NCBI GenBank assembly: GCA_902363555.1 | Contig: CABJAM010000003.1 | Span: forward strand, 186,001-250,000 | Direction of reading: 5' to 3' | Source of the DNA: Lachnospiraceae bacterium | GTDB lineage: Bacteria > Bacillota > Clostridia > Lachnospirales > Lachnospiraceae | DNA length: 64,000 bases | Shown: in pieces, positions 8,316-16,544 of the stretch | Layout of the letters: every line of letters starts with the position of its first letter | How positions within the stretch are numbered: position 1 is the stretch's first letter | Position numbers and translations under genes: made by a program | The notes under the pieces: generated by a model | Database searches by the model: none | Seen by the model: only the letters and a program-made list of their open reading frames with translations | Told to the model about the DNA's origin: nothing

Positions 8316-9248
8316 GTGAGATTGAATGTGGAGCGGGATGCTGTTATTTTGGCGAGCTTAAAGTTTATTGAAGCGCATTTGGATATGGAATTGACGGTGG
8401 AAGATATTTCTGCGGCAGCCGGGTATTCTTCTTTTTACTTTTCGCGGCTTTTTAAGGCTCATTCTGGTTTGTCTGTTATGGATTATGTCCGGAAACGACG
8501 ACTGTCACGGGCGTATAATGAAGTTGTTGAGGGAGCTATGATTATCGATGCAGCATTGAATAACGGATATGCTTCACATAGTGGTTTTTCCAGGGCCTTC
8601 CGGCAGGAATTTGGCTTTTCACCGGCTTTATTGAAGGTTATACATGAACAATTAAAACATCTTAAAGGAGGCAGTGCTATGAAACAAACATTTCTTAAAC
8701 CTTCCCAGTTACATGCTCACAAGGAGATGCTGTATGAGAATATTATTTCAGCAATGAAAGAAAATGGCACAGTATTTGATGATAAAATGATGCATAAAGC
8801 GTATTCCTTTGCCTGTGATATATATAAGGATATGCATCGTTATTCCGGTGAGGAGTATATTACGCATACATTGAATACCGCGCTGCTTGTGGCCCAGGCC
8901 GGGGCGGAAATGGAACCGGTCATGGCGGCAATGTTTTGCGATTGTCTTGCCAAGACGAAGGTGGATGTGGGAACATTGAAAACTGTCTTACCGGAAGCCG
9001 TTGTGGATATTGTAACGGATGCTGCAAAAAGTCTTGATCTGTTATCGGTAGATGAACAGGAGTGGGCTGTTCTGGTGAAGTTAGCTGAGCGGCTCCATAA
9101 TATGAGGACTTTGGATTTTATGGATAGCAGCAGCTATCAGATAAAGGCCCGGGAGACGGTACAGGCTTACTTGCCACTGGCAAAGGAAATTGGCTGTGAA
9201 GCGATGGGCAGGGAATTATATGCTTTATCGGCAAAATATCTTGTTTAG
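8316..9248 (+). CDS. AraC-type regulator fused to a degenerate RelA/SpoT-like HD domain
   Basis: Residues about 8-112 form an AraC/XylS DNA-binding domain with two helix-turn-helix units (LTVEDISAAAGYSSFYFSRLFK and AALNNGYASHSGFSRAFRQEFG). Residues about 155-310 align in order with the (p)ppGpp hydrolase domain of Rel/SpoT: RYSGEEYITHTL, then AAMFCDC, KLAERLHNMRTL and ETVQAYLPLAKEIG. His184 and Asn262 are kept. The HD histidine is Cys208, the following Glu-Asp pair is Ala-Lys (212-213), and the metal Asp of ADRLHN is Glu258, so hydrolysis is unlikely. A synthetase domain is absent. The domain could instead bind an alarmone or another nucleotide and control the AraC half; that is inference. 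The GTG at 8316 is only 3 bases from GGAGGTG, so TTG 8322 or GTG 8328 may be used. Confidence 0.8.
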   Translation: MRLNVERDAVILASLKFIEAHLDMELTVEDISAAAGYSSFYFSRLFKAHSGLSVMDYVRKRRLSRAYNEVVEGAMIIDAALNNGYASHSGFSRAFRQEFGFSPALLKVIHEQLKHLKGGSAMKQTFLKPSQLHAHKEMLYENIISAMKENGTVFDDKMMHKAYSFACDIYKDMHRYSGEEYITHTLNTALLVAQAGAEMEPVMAAMFCDCLAKTKVDVGTLKTVLPEAVVDIVTDAAKSLDLLSVDEQEWAVLVKLAERLHNMRTLDFMDSSSYQIKARETVQAYLPLAKEIGCEAMGRELYALSAKYLV

Positions 9249-9269
9249 ATATGAATTTGTAAAATGCAA

Positions 9270-9298
9270 TTGTTGATATATCGATTTCGTGATAAACT
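9270..9298 (+). promoter_or_regulatory. Possible sigma-70 promoter for the DUF4869 gene
   Basis: TTGTTG and TAAACT are separated by 17 bases, about 70 bases before the ATG. The match to consensus is moderate. Confidence 0.4.
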
Positions 9299-9365
9299 AA
9301 TAAAGAAGTAGTTAGTGTTTTGATTAAAATATATGAAGAAGAGAGATGCGGGAAGGAAGACTACG

Positions 9366-9812
9366 ATGCTATATATTTATTGGGGGGATAAAAAAGGGAT
9401 TATCAATAGAAGCAAAGAGTATTTTAACAATACTTATCAGGATGAATGGCTCATGGATGATTTTGTTAAAAACATAATTTCTGATGTAGATAAATCAAAA
9501 GTAATAGGACCTCATTTAATTGAAAGTTCCGCATTGGGCCCTATTGGACCAAAAAATTTATCTGTTGGAACAAAAACGCTGATTTTAATGTATAAAGATA
9601 AAGAGCACATCTTTAATGCTACTAATTGTGGGGATAATTGTTCAAAATGGATTTTAGAAATTTCAAAAAAGCAGGATTTAACCATTTGCCTTCAGCATAT
9701 TATGGACTTTGGCCCAGAGGATTTTAATGCAGTCTTAATAAATAATAGTCGTCGTGTTTGCAATATGAGAGATTTATTGGATGCAATTTTTGCTTTGGAA
9801 TATGGAGTGTAA
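9366..9812 (+). CDS. DUF4869-like protein
   Basis: 148 residues beginning MLYIYWGDKKGIINRSKEYF. I recognise the pattern of the DUF4869 family: an N-terminal IYxGD, a central GPKNLSVGTKTLILMYKD, then NATNCGDNCSKWIL and LTICLQHIMDFGPEDF. No signal peptide or membrane segment is visible. The family has no established biochemical role; members are small cytoplasmic proteins often found near mobile or accessory genes. The ATG has GGAAGGA upstream; an earlier ATG at 9333 has none. The gene is more AT-rich than its neighbours, which may point to transfer. Confidence 0.65.
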   Translation: MLYIYWGDKKGIINRSKEYFNNTYQDEWLMDDFVKNIISDVDKSKVIGPHLIESSALGPIGPKNLSVGTKTLILMYKDKEHIFNATNCGDNCSKWILEISKKQDLTICLQHIMDFGPEDFNAVLINNSRRVCNMRDLLDAIFALEYGV

Positions 9813-9870
9813 GTATGTGTTACGCTGCCCGGGGATTCTGTTCCTCTGGCAGCGCAACATCTTCCTGCAA

Positions 9871-10560
9871 TTATGATGAGGGCTTGTCAACACTTTCAGC
9901 AAGTAAAACCATTCCTTTGTTATAAACGTCACTTACTTCATAAAGCATAGCGTTATAAAAGTCGATTGCCGAGCGCTGCCGGCTTGCAGCAATTTCCCTG
10001 CCACGGAGTGTGAAAAGCTTCGAGTAAATGCCTTCGAGCTTATATTTATATTCCTGGAAAAAGGAAGGCTGTGTATCTTTTGTGCCATCAGATATTTCAC
10101 CGTTTGCATTTGTGGAATACAGGGGGTCGCCCACCTGGCCTTTATAAATAAGGGTGCGGGCGATTCCCAGGGTTCCTGTAGTATCAATTTTGTCGGCATC
10201 GAAAAGTATTTTTTCTTCAATTGTTACCGGCGGGTGCTTGGAGCGAAAACGATGGGCTTTAATACATGCTTTGACTTTCCTGGAAAATTCCTCACCATAT
10301 CCTTGAGCGATAAGGAATTTAAAAGCCTTCTTGGCGCCAACTTTAGCATGACACAGAGTTGGATCTTTGAACTGATCGATCCGGCCGATGTCGTGGAGAA
10401 GACAGGCGGTGATCAGAACGTCATAGTCAACATTATTTTCGTGCCGGGCAATGTCCATGGCTACATAAAGGACTCGATAAATATGGTCCTTGTCATGGGC
10501 GCTGTCGCACATGTTTTCCAGCATGAAATTTTCTAATGTTTCAAATTCAGTCGTTGTCAT
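9871..10560 (-). CDS. HD domain phosphohydrolase
   Basis: 229 residues with the full HD signature: an early His in DKDHIYRVLYVA, the HD pair in CLLHDIGRID, His-rich CIKAHRFRSKHPP, and a final Asp in LFDADKIDTTG. This arrangement matches the YedJ-like metal-dependent HD family, whose members hydrolyse nucleotides or other phosphate esters. It is soluble, without membrane segments. It follows the ABC ATPase gene on the same strand with a ~40-base gap, so it may be the last gene of that operon. The substrate is unknown. Confidence 0.8.
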   Translation of the reverse strand: MTTTEFETLENFMLENMCDSAHDKDHIYRVLYVAMDIARHENNVDYDVLITACLLHDIGRIDQFKDPTLCHAKVGAKKAFKFLIAQGYGEEFSRKVKACIKAHRFRSKHPPVTIEEKILFDADKIDTTGTLGIARTLIYKGQVGDPLYSTNANGEISDGTKDTQPSFFQEYKYKLEGIYSKLFTLRGREIAASRQRSAIDFYNAMLYEVSDVYNKGMVLLAESVDKPSS

Positions 10561-10602
10561 CTGTTCATACCCCTCAAAATTGTAGTTAGTTAAATACGTA
10601 CG

Positions 10603-11247
10603 CTACCTTGCCTGATCTGTAACGACCTGCAAATGCCCCTTCTTTAACCGAAAAATAACATCTGCCTGTTTTGCAAGTTCGCCCGAATGTGTAACTATTA
10701 TAACACATTTTCCTTTTTCATGGGCACTTGCTTTTAAGATTCTGGTAATATCCTGTGCGGTGTCCTCATCTAAATTTCCGGTGGGCTCATCGGCTAAAAT
10801 TACCGGGGCTTCTGAGGCCAGGGCTCTGGCGATCGCGACGCGCTGCTGCTGACCGCCGGAAAGCTTCAATACATTTCTTTTAGATTCTTCTTTTGTAAGT
10901 CCAAGCTGCTCTAAAAATGGAAGCGCAGGACTTTTTGTAGTTAGCATCACATTTTCCTGTGGTGTCATATAGTCGATCAAATTATAGCTCTGAAATACAA
11001 ACGAGATATGCTTTTTGCGGTGCATTTCCAGGCCGGCCTTTTCAATATTAATTCCATTAAATAAAATTCTGCCGTTGGTCGGGCTGTCCAGACCGCCCAA
11101 TAAAGAGAGCAGCGTTGTCTTCCCGCAGCCGGACGGACCGAGAATCGCGTACATTTTTCCGGCCTCCATTTCGACATTGATACCATTTAATACGTTTGTC
11201 TTTTTATCATAAGAGTAGCTTAATTCCTGTAATTCTAAAATTCCCAT
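10603..11247 (-). CDS. ABC transporter ATPase of the MacB/LolD/FtsE type
   Basis: 214 residues. Walker A (GPSGCGKTT) is at 37-45, signature LSGGQQQ at 129-135 and Walker B (VILADEP) at 149-155, followed by TGNLD, which marks the MacB/FtsE/LolD branch. The start at 11247 (MGILELQELSYSY) has an AGGTGCT site upstream; the frame is open further upstream but without a ribosome site. It lies downstream of the FtsX-type permease and should form a mechanotransmission-type exporter with it. Such pairs in Bacillota often expel antimicrobial peptides or sense envelope damage; the substrate here is unknown. Confidence 0.88.
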   Translation of the reverse strand: MGILELQELSYSYDKKTNVLNGINVEMEAGKMYAILGPSGCGKTTLLSLLGGLDSPTNGRILFNGINIEKAGLEMHRKKHISFVFQSYNLIDYMTPQENVMLTTKSPALPFLEQLGLTKEESKRNVLKLSGGQQQRVAIARALASEAPVILADEPTGNLDEDTAQDITRILKASAHEKGKCVIIVTHSGELAKQADVIFRLKKGHLQVVTDQAR

Positions 11248-11388
11248 AGTAGCACCTCCGAATACTTTTGGGGCGATTGCGGGAGTGCGGAGCACGGAGC
11301 AATCGGCTTTCATGTATAGTGATGATTGGGCCGCCAGGCACAATCATGTCCGTTTAATAACAGTTTAGTGGGGCCAGAGCATGTTTGC

Positions 11389-12756
11389 TTAACTCATCCT
11401 TGATAAGATTTCACGAGGTTTCAGGCGCATCACCGATATGGAAGAAATGCCTGCGGAAAGAATGACAACCCCGATACCGAGTATAAAGAGCAATACGATC
11501 TGCTCTGTATGTATGGATACATCTAAGTCTGGAACTTCGATTTCACCACTGTGAATACTGGCGTCCACACCGCTTTTGTTATTTGATTGGCTGGCATCGC
11601 CATCTTCCTGAACCACATGGCTTTCCTGGCTTGACTGTAAAATCCCGTAAACCTGATCAGCGATCAGGCCGGATGAGAAACAGGATAATGAAAATGCGAT
11701 CAGGGCAAGGATTACGACCTCCGCGATGTATTGCCCTAAGATTGACAATTTTTTAATCCCGACGGAGAGCAGTATACCTGTTTCATGGATACGGGTTTTT
11801 GCCCACATTGTAAGAATTAGGGAAAGTATAGCAATACTTACGGTCAATACGACAATCAAAATTGTAGACACAAGGCCAGAGAGCTGCTGTAATGAAGCCG
11901 TGGCATTATCGTAGCCTTCGGTATCCTGTGTGATCGTAAACGCCTGCCAGTCCACATTGCCGATATTTTTAACCTCAGAAATAATAGCTTCGATATTCTT
12001 TGGATCTTCCACAGATACGGCCAGCTCATCAAAGCCCTGAATGGCAGGCCCATTTTCCAGGGCAACTAATGTAGCCAGGTCAGCAATGATCAGGTTTTGT
12101 ATTTTATCATATGTGGTTATCTGTTCCGAAATTGCTTCTAGTTCACGGGGCGTAAAAAGTCCTGCGATTTCTAAATCAATATTTTTATCTGTTTTAATAA
12201 GGTCGCCGATTTTCAGGCCATTTTTTTCGGCCAGATCCTTGCTGATGATCACTTTATTTTTATCCTGAGGCGTAATATGCCGGCCTTCGCAAAGGGATAT
12301 CTTTCCGGAAGTAAATAATCCATTTTCCTCACTTTTCCATACGCCCATAATTTTTGTGGTCCGGACAAATTCCTGATCGATGGGGATATTACCTGCAAAA
12401 TAGTGCATATCAGGGCAGTCCACTAGCGTTTCAACGCTCGCGTTACAGGCTTTTACGCCATCAATATTTCGGACCTGTTCGACGAAGTCCGGCGAAATCT
12501 GCTGTGTTGAATACAGTATAAAGTTGGAACCGCTCTGTTCTTTTTTCAAATACGGATTATTCTCAGAATAATCAAAGGCGATTAAAAATTCACCACCAAG
12601 ACTCTGGCGCAAATTCTCCTCGGCAGCATCCGCAGCATTTCCAATGGATAATGACGTTAAGACAAAAGTCGCCATCAGAAGCAGTACAATAAAAAGCAGC
12701 ATACTTTTCCCCTTTTTTCTGAGAATATATAGCCCGGCACGATGAATAAAATTCAT
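11389..12756 (-). CDS. ABC transporter permease, MacB/FtsX type
   Basis: 455 residues: one membrane segment near the N-terminus (SMLLFIVLLLMATFVLTSLS), a large extracytoplasmic MacB-PCD-like domain (about residues 40-280), and three C-terminal membrane segments (STILIVVLTVSIAILSLIL, IAEVVILALIAFSLSCFSSG, IVLLFILGIGVVILSAGI). A hydrophilic, acidic stretch of about 55 residues sits between the last two segments. The end is the typical MRLKPREILSR. It pairs with the ATPase 141 bases downstream. The ribosome site GAGAGG precedes the ATG. Confidence 0.85.
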   Translation of the reverse strand: MNFIHRAGLYILRKKGKSMLLFIVLLLMATFVLTSLSIGNAADAAEENLRQSLGGEFLIAFDYSENNPYLKKEQSGSNFILYSTQQISPDFVEQVRNIDGVKACNASVETLVDCPDMHYFAGNIPIDQEFVRTTKIMGVWKSEENGLFTSGKISLCEGRHITPQDKNKVIISKDLAEKNGLKIGDLIKTDKNIDLEIAGLFTPRELEAISEQITTYDKIQNLIIADLATLVALENGPAIQGFDELAVSVEDPKNIEAIISEVKNIGNVDWQAFTITQDTEGYDNATASLQQLSGLVSTILIVVLTVSIAILSLILTMWAKTRIHETGILLSVGIKKLSILGQYIAEVVILALIAFSLSCFSSGLIADQVYGILQSSQESHVVQEDGDASQSNNKSGVDASIHSGEIEVPDLDVSIHTEQIVLLFILGIGVVILSAGISSISVMRLKPREILSRMS

Positions 12757-12837
12757 AAAAATACCTCTCTTTCATTAAACTTGTTGCAACACTGATAATA
12801 TAGCATCTCTATATGGAGCCTATATGAAATCTGTAAA

Positions 12838-12866
12838 TAAAAAAACCTCTCCGCTTTGGAGAGGTT
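12838..12866 (-). terminator. Intrinsic terminator after the histidine kinase gene
   Basis: On the minus strand a perfect 9-bp stem (AACCTCTCC/GGAGAGGTT, loop 5) is followed by a T run. It separates the kinase operon from the ABC permease gene. Confidence 0.85.
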
Positions 12867-12909
12867 GATATATCAGAGTAACAGTTTAGTTTATGTGAAC
12901 GATTAACCA

Positions 12910-14025
12910 TCAGAAATATAATGTAAACCGCATGCCCTGCGGCTCATTGACTGCTTCAAAATTATATCGAAGCCCTGTCTGCCTGGCCAGGACATCCACA
13001 ATAAATAAACCAAGGCCGTTTCCGCCGTCTTTTCTGTCTCTTGCATAATCCGGACGGTAAAAAGGTTCAAACAGATGTGATAATTTATCTTCTGGAATGG
13101 GCATACATTCATTTTCCACAATAAGCATATCCGTTTGTAAAGAAACCTGGATACGGTGTTGAGCCTTCGTATATAAAACTGCATTGGAAAGTAAATTGGA
13201 AATAATTTTCTCCAGGCTCTTTTTCGACAGACAAAGGCTGCATGGACCTTTAATATCCAATTGAAAATCAATTTGCCTTAACTTTGCGATCAACTGAAAG
13301 GATTCGCAAAGTGACGGAAGTGTCTGCGCCAGATCAAATGTTTCGATCGTATCGACCGAATGGATAAAATCCATTCGAGATGTATCCAGTATTTGCTGGA
13401 TCATATTTGAAAGCTGAACAGTGATTTCCTGGCATTGTAAAAGGCAGGCGTCCGTATCCTTATACTTTCCTACTCCTAAAATCATATTTTCTAATATGGC
13501 GTTGAGTGCTGTGACCGGCGTTTTTAACTCGTGTGAAGCGGCTCTTAAAAAATCTATTTTAGATTGCTCTGCTTCACGGACCTTTTGCTTTTCATTTTCC
13601 AGATTCTCGATTGTGGAGATCAAATCTGCATAAAGCGTATTGACATTATCGGCTATTATACCGATTTCATCCAAAGAATCCACCGGGCATCGCACGGATT
13701 TATCCATCCCCGCCATGAGCTCTGTCGCTTTTGAAATCTGTTTCATCGGCTTTGTAATAGCTCTGGAAAACAGCATTGAACATACGAAAGAGACGAACGT
13801 ACAAAAAGCCAGAGAAACTGGAAAGGCTTTCAATATGGCCTCCTTAATAAAATTACCTGAATTTAAAGTGCTGTCAAAAGCCATGCCATCCTGCATCGAG
13901 CTTTTCATACTGATCAGCATTTGCGGTGCAAATATATAAATAAAAACATGAGCGGCAATCATAATAAATAGCATTACAGCAAACGTATATAGAAAAAATT
14001 TGGGAAATAATTTCATTTTCTTCAT
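12910..14025 (-). CDS. Sensor histidine kinase, two membrane segments, no adjacent response regulator
   Basis: 371 residues. A membrane helix at about 8-33 and another at 67-88 enclose a short (~35-residue) outer segment. A HAMP linker follows, then HisKA with the phospho-acceptor His165 (SHELKTP) and a HATPase domain with the N-box at 277-282 and GNGLGL at 335-340. It autophosphorylates and would pass phosphate to a response regulator, but none is present on either side. The ATG lies about 10 bases after the stop of the P-II-like gene, with AAAGGA upstream, so it belongs to that transcript rather than to the ABC exporter beyond the terminator. Confidence 0.9.
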   Translation of the reverse strand: MKKMKLFPKFFLYTFAVMLFIMIAAHVFIYIFAPQMLISMKSSMQDGMAFDSTLNSGNFIKEAILKAFPVSLAFCTFVSFVCSMLFSRAITKPMKQISKATELMAGMDKSVRCPVDSLDEIGIIADNVNTLYADLISTIENLENEKQKVREAEQSKIDFLRAASHELKTPVTALNAILENMILGVGKYKDTDACLLQCQEITVQLSNMIQQILDTSRMDFIHSVDTIETFDLAQTLPSLCESFQLIAKLRQIDFQLDIKGPCSLCLSKKSLEKIISNLLSNAVLYTKAQHRIQVSLQTDMLIVENECMPIPEDKLSHLFEPFYRPDYARDRKDGGNGLGLFIVDVLARQTGLRYNFEAVNEPQGMRFTLYF

Positions 14026-14034
14026 GGCATTCCT

Positions 14035-14727
14035 TTACTCATCCCCGAGATCGTCTTCCATCAGCCGCATCCCTGCGGTGCTTGTTACCGGCAATGAAAA
14101 GACGATGGCATGTGCTTTTGTATCCAGGCCGGCTTTGTCCATGATGGCCCGCATGATCTCGTGCTTCTGGCTGCTTTTGACAACGATAAAAAGCATTTCC
14201 CTTTCGGGAACAAGGGTAACGCCGAGGAAGTGCTCGGCCTTATTCATGCCTGTGCCTTTGGCGTGGATGACCGTGCCGCCGCCGGCGTTTTTGGTCCTGG
14301 CCGCATCCATGATGACCTCGCTGTATCCCTGGTTGGCGATAACGACCAGAAGCTCATATTTTGTCTCTTTCAATATGGATTCCTCCCCTTTGACATAGTT
14401 TTGTCCGCTGGTTAAAAAGGCAAGCTGCTGTTTGCCGCCGATGGCGGAAAGCGGTACGATAAAAGCAATTCCCGTTCCCGGGATATCGATACGCATTTTA
14501 TTTTGTAGACCTCTTTTGACATCGTGCCAGGCGGCATCAGTAATGACATGCATTAAAACAACCTTTTCGGAGCTTTCCAGCCCGAAATAATCCAGCACCT
14601 CGCTGACTGCAGTTCCATAGCCGACGGTGCCGATGGAGACATCCAGATGATGGCTTTCGTAAAAGGCGATGAATTTATCCGCAAGGCTGCGCTCGGTGAT
14701 TGTAACCATAAAAAATAATTCGCTCAT
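14035..14727 (-). CDS. P-II-like protein with two tandem domains, partner of DUF1538
   Basis: 230 residues with two similar halves. Each has an alternating beta/alpha pattern like P-II signal proteins (FFMVTITERSLADKFIAFYE in the first; YELLVVIANQGYSEVIMDAA followed by GGGTVIHAKGTG in the second). The GGGTVIHAKGTG loop resembles the T-loop start of P-II proteins. P-II-like proteins bind nucleotides or 2-oxoglutarate and gate transporters; here the partner is likely the DUF1538 membrane protein 20 bases upstream. The ligand is unknown. It is cytoplasmic. Confidence 0.75.
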   Translation of the reverse strand: MSELFFMVTITERSLADKFIAFYESHHLDVSIGTVGYGTAVSEVLDYFGLESSEKVVLMHVITDAAWHDVKRGLQNKMRIDIPGTGIAFIVPLSAIGGKQQLAFLTSGQNYVKGEESILKETKYELLVVIANQGYSEVIMDAARTKNAGGGTVIHAKGTGMNKAEHFLGVTLVPEREMLFIVVKSSQKHEIMRAIMDKAGLDTKAHAIVFSLPVTSTAGMRLMEDDLGDE

Positions 14728-14747
14728 GCATGGGCTCCCTTCTATAT

Positions 14748-16280
14748 TTAAAGATCGATAATGGCATTGCTGTCCAGTTGTTCAAATTCTTGTGCCGGGG
14801 TAAGTGCAGGAGCGCTGCGCTGTCTGAGCTTATAGACCATGCCCAGGATCTGGATGGTGATCAGGGGCGTCATGGCAACCATGGCGACGACACCAAAAGC
14901 GTCGGTGACGAGATTACCGCCCACACTCAGGCAGGCCCCCTGGGCCAGCGGCAGCAGGAATGTGGCGGTCATAGGGCCGGAGGCCACGCCGCCGGAGTCG
15001 AAAGCGATCGCTGTAAAAATTTTCGGAACAAAGAAGGACAGTCCGATGGCAAGCGCATATCCGGGAATAAGAAACCACAGGATCGATAAGCCGGTGAGCA
15101 CCCGGACCATAGCCAGGCCGATAGATACGGCGACGCCCAGTGACAGGCTGATACCCATGGCTTTTGCGGGAATGGCGCCGTCGGTCAGATCCTCCACCTG
15201 TTTATTCAATACATAAACCGCAGGCTCCGCTTTAACAATAAAATAGCCGATGACCATACCAATGGGAATAATGATCCAATTAAAGCTCAGTCCGGCAAGC
15301 GCCTGGCCCAGATAATTTCCGGCCGGCATAAATCCCACATTGGCGCCGGTCAAAAACAGGACGAGCCCGATATATGTATAGACAAGGCCAATGACGATCT
15401 TAATAAGGTTACGTTTGGACAGTCTTAATTTGGCAATCTGGAAAATGCCGAAAAAAACCATAATCGGAAGCAGTGATATGGCAATCTCCTTAATGTATGC
15501 CGGCAGGCCGTGCAGGAACAATTGCCCCAGCTCAACAGAATCTCGGATGTCCGGAAGGCTGGAGGCTGTGGCCAGAGCTTCGTTTGGGTTATAGATCATG
15601 CCGAGAATTAAAACGGCCATGATCGGGCCGATGGAGCATAAGGCCACAAGGCCGAAGCTGTCGTCTGCGGCATGTTTATCGTTTCGTATGGAGGAAATAC
15701 CGATACCGAGAGCCATAATAAACGGAACCGTCATAGGACCGGTGGTGACGCCGCCGGAATCAAATGCAACGCTTAAAAAGTTTTCAGGTACTAAAAAGGC
15801 AAGGATAAAGACAATTATATAAAAGACCGTCAGCATTGTGGGCAGCGGGATACTAAAGAGCATACGCAGCAGCGCCACCACAAGAAATATACCAACACCG
15901 ATAGCAACGGCTATGATCAAGGTCATATTTGGAACAGAGGGCACCTGACCAGCCAAAACCTGGAGATCCGGCTCCGATATGGTAATGATAAAACCAAGAA
16001 TAAAGGATAAAATAACGATCAGCCATAATTTACGGCTTTGTGTCATACTGGCGCCGACCTTTTCACCCATGGGGCTCATGGCCAGTTCCGCCCCCAGCGT
16101 AAAGAACATCATCCCGATAATAAGCAGGACGGCTCCAATGAGAAAGCAGAGTAAAATACTGGTGGACACAGGTACAATAGAGAAACTGAGAAGTAAAACG
16201 ATTCCAATGATTGGAAGTACGGCTGCAATAGCCTCTTTGAACTTGATAACTAATTTCTTTTTGTAAACACTCAAATACAT
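14748..16280 (-). CDS. DUF1538 family integral membrane protein
   Basis: About 510 residues with many hydrophobic helices and two repeated halves. The motif AFDSGGVTTGPMTVPFI in the first half recurs as AFDSGGVASGPMTATFL in the second, the hallmark of DUF1538 duplicated transporters. The family has no firmly assigned substrate; the inverted-repeat-like fold and P-II partner suggest a regulated ion or solute channel. Start choice: ATG 16280 is very close to GAGGTG; TTG 16274 would have better spacing. It heads the operon DUF1538 / P-II-like / histidine kinase. Confidence 0.82.
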   Translation of the reverse strand: MYLSVYKKKLVIKFKEAIAAVLPIIGIVLLLSFSIVPVSTSILLCFLIGAVLLIIGMMFFTLGAELAMSPMGEKVGASMTQSRKLWLIVILSFILGFIITISEPDLQVLAGQVPSVPNMTLIIAVAIGVGIFLVVALLRMLFSIPLPTMLTVFYIIVFILAFLVPENFLSVAFDSGGVTTGPMTVPFIMALGIGISSIRNDKHAADDSFGLVALCSIGPIMAVLILGMIYNPNEALATASSLPDIRDSVELGQLFLHGLPAYIKEIAISLLPIMVFFGIFQIAKLRLSKRNLIKIVIGLVYTYIGLVLFLTGANVGFMPAGNYLGQALAGLSFNWIIIPIGMVIGYFIVKAEPAVYVLNKQVEDLTDGAIPAKAMGISLSLGVAVSIGLAMVRVLTGLSILWFLIPGYALAIGLSFFVPKIFTAIAFDSGGVASGPMTATFLLPLAQGACLSVGGNLVTDAFGVVAMVAMTPLITIQILGMVYKLRQRSAPALTPAQEFEQLDSNAIIDL

Positions 16281-16378
16281 CACCTCAGGGTTAGTATATC
16301 ATAACTTTGCGTGCCAAGTAAACAATTTTCTTCTGTTTCTTCTTATTTGATAGGATTACCGCGGTGACAGATTAGCAG

Positions 16379-16407
16379 TTGACATTTTAAATAAAAGAGG
16401 TTAAAAT
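16379..16407 (+). promoter_or_regulatory. Sigma-70 promoter for the TrpXYZ-like importer
   Basis: TTGACA (16379-16384), a 17-base spacer and TAAAAT (16402-16407). About 130 bases of leader follow, with GC-rich hairpins (CGCAGT/ACTGCG near 16419-16442; GCGCGCTTCGCGCG near 16490-16503). No T-box or known riboswitch sequence is visible. Confidence 0.7.
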
Positions 16408-16544
16408 CTTAATATTAACGCAGTTGCTTTAGTGAGACTGCGTGGTAATGCATACCCCTTCGGGCACGCGCAAAGTTATTGCTGCGCAAGGGCGCGCTTC
16501 GCGCGGTAAGGTATAAGAGATATGAAATCAAGGAGTGTAAAGAG

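Noticed and set aside
16415..16544. Possible T-box or tryptophan leader before the TrpX-like gene
   Set aside because: Hairpins are present but no T-box sequence (such as GGTGG followed by ACCGCG) or Trp-rich leader peptide is found.
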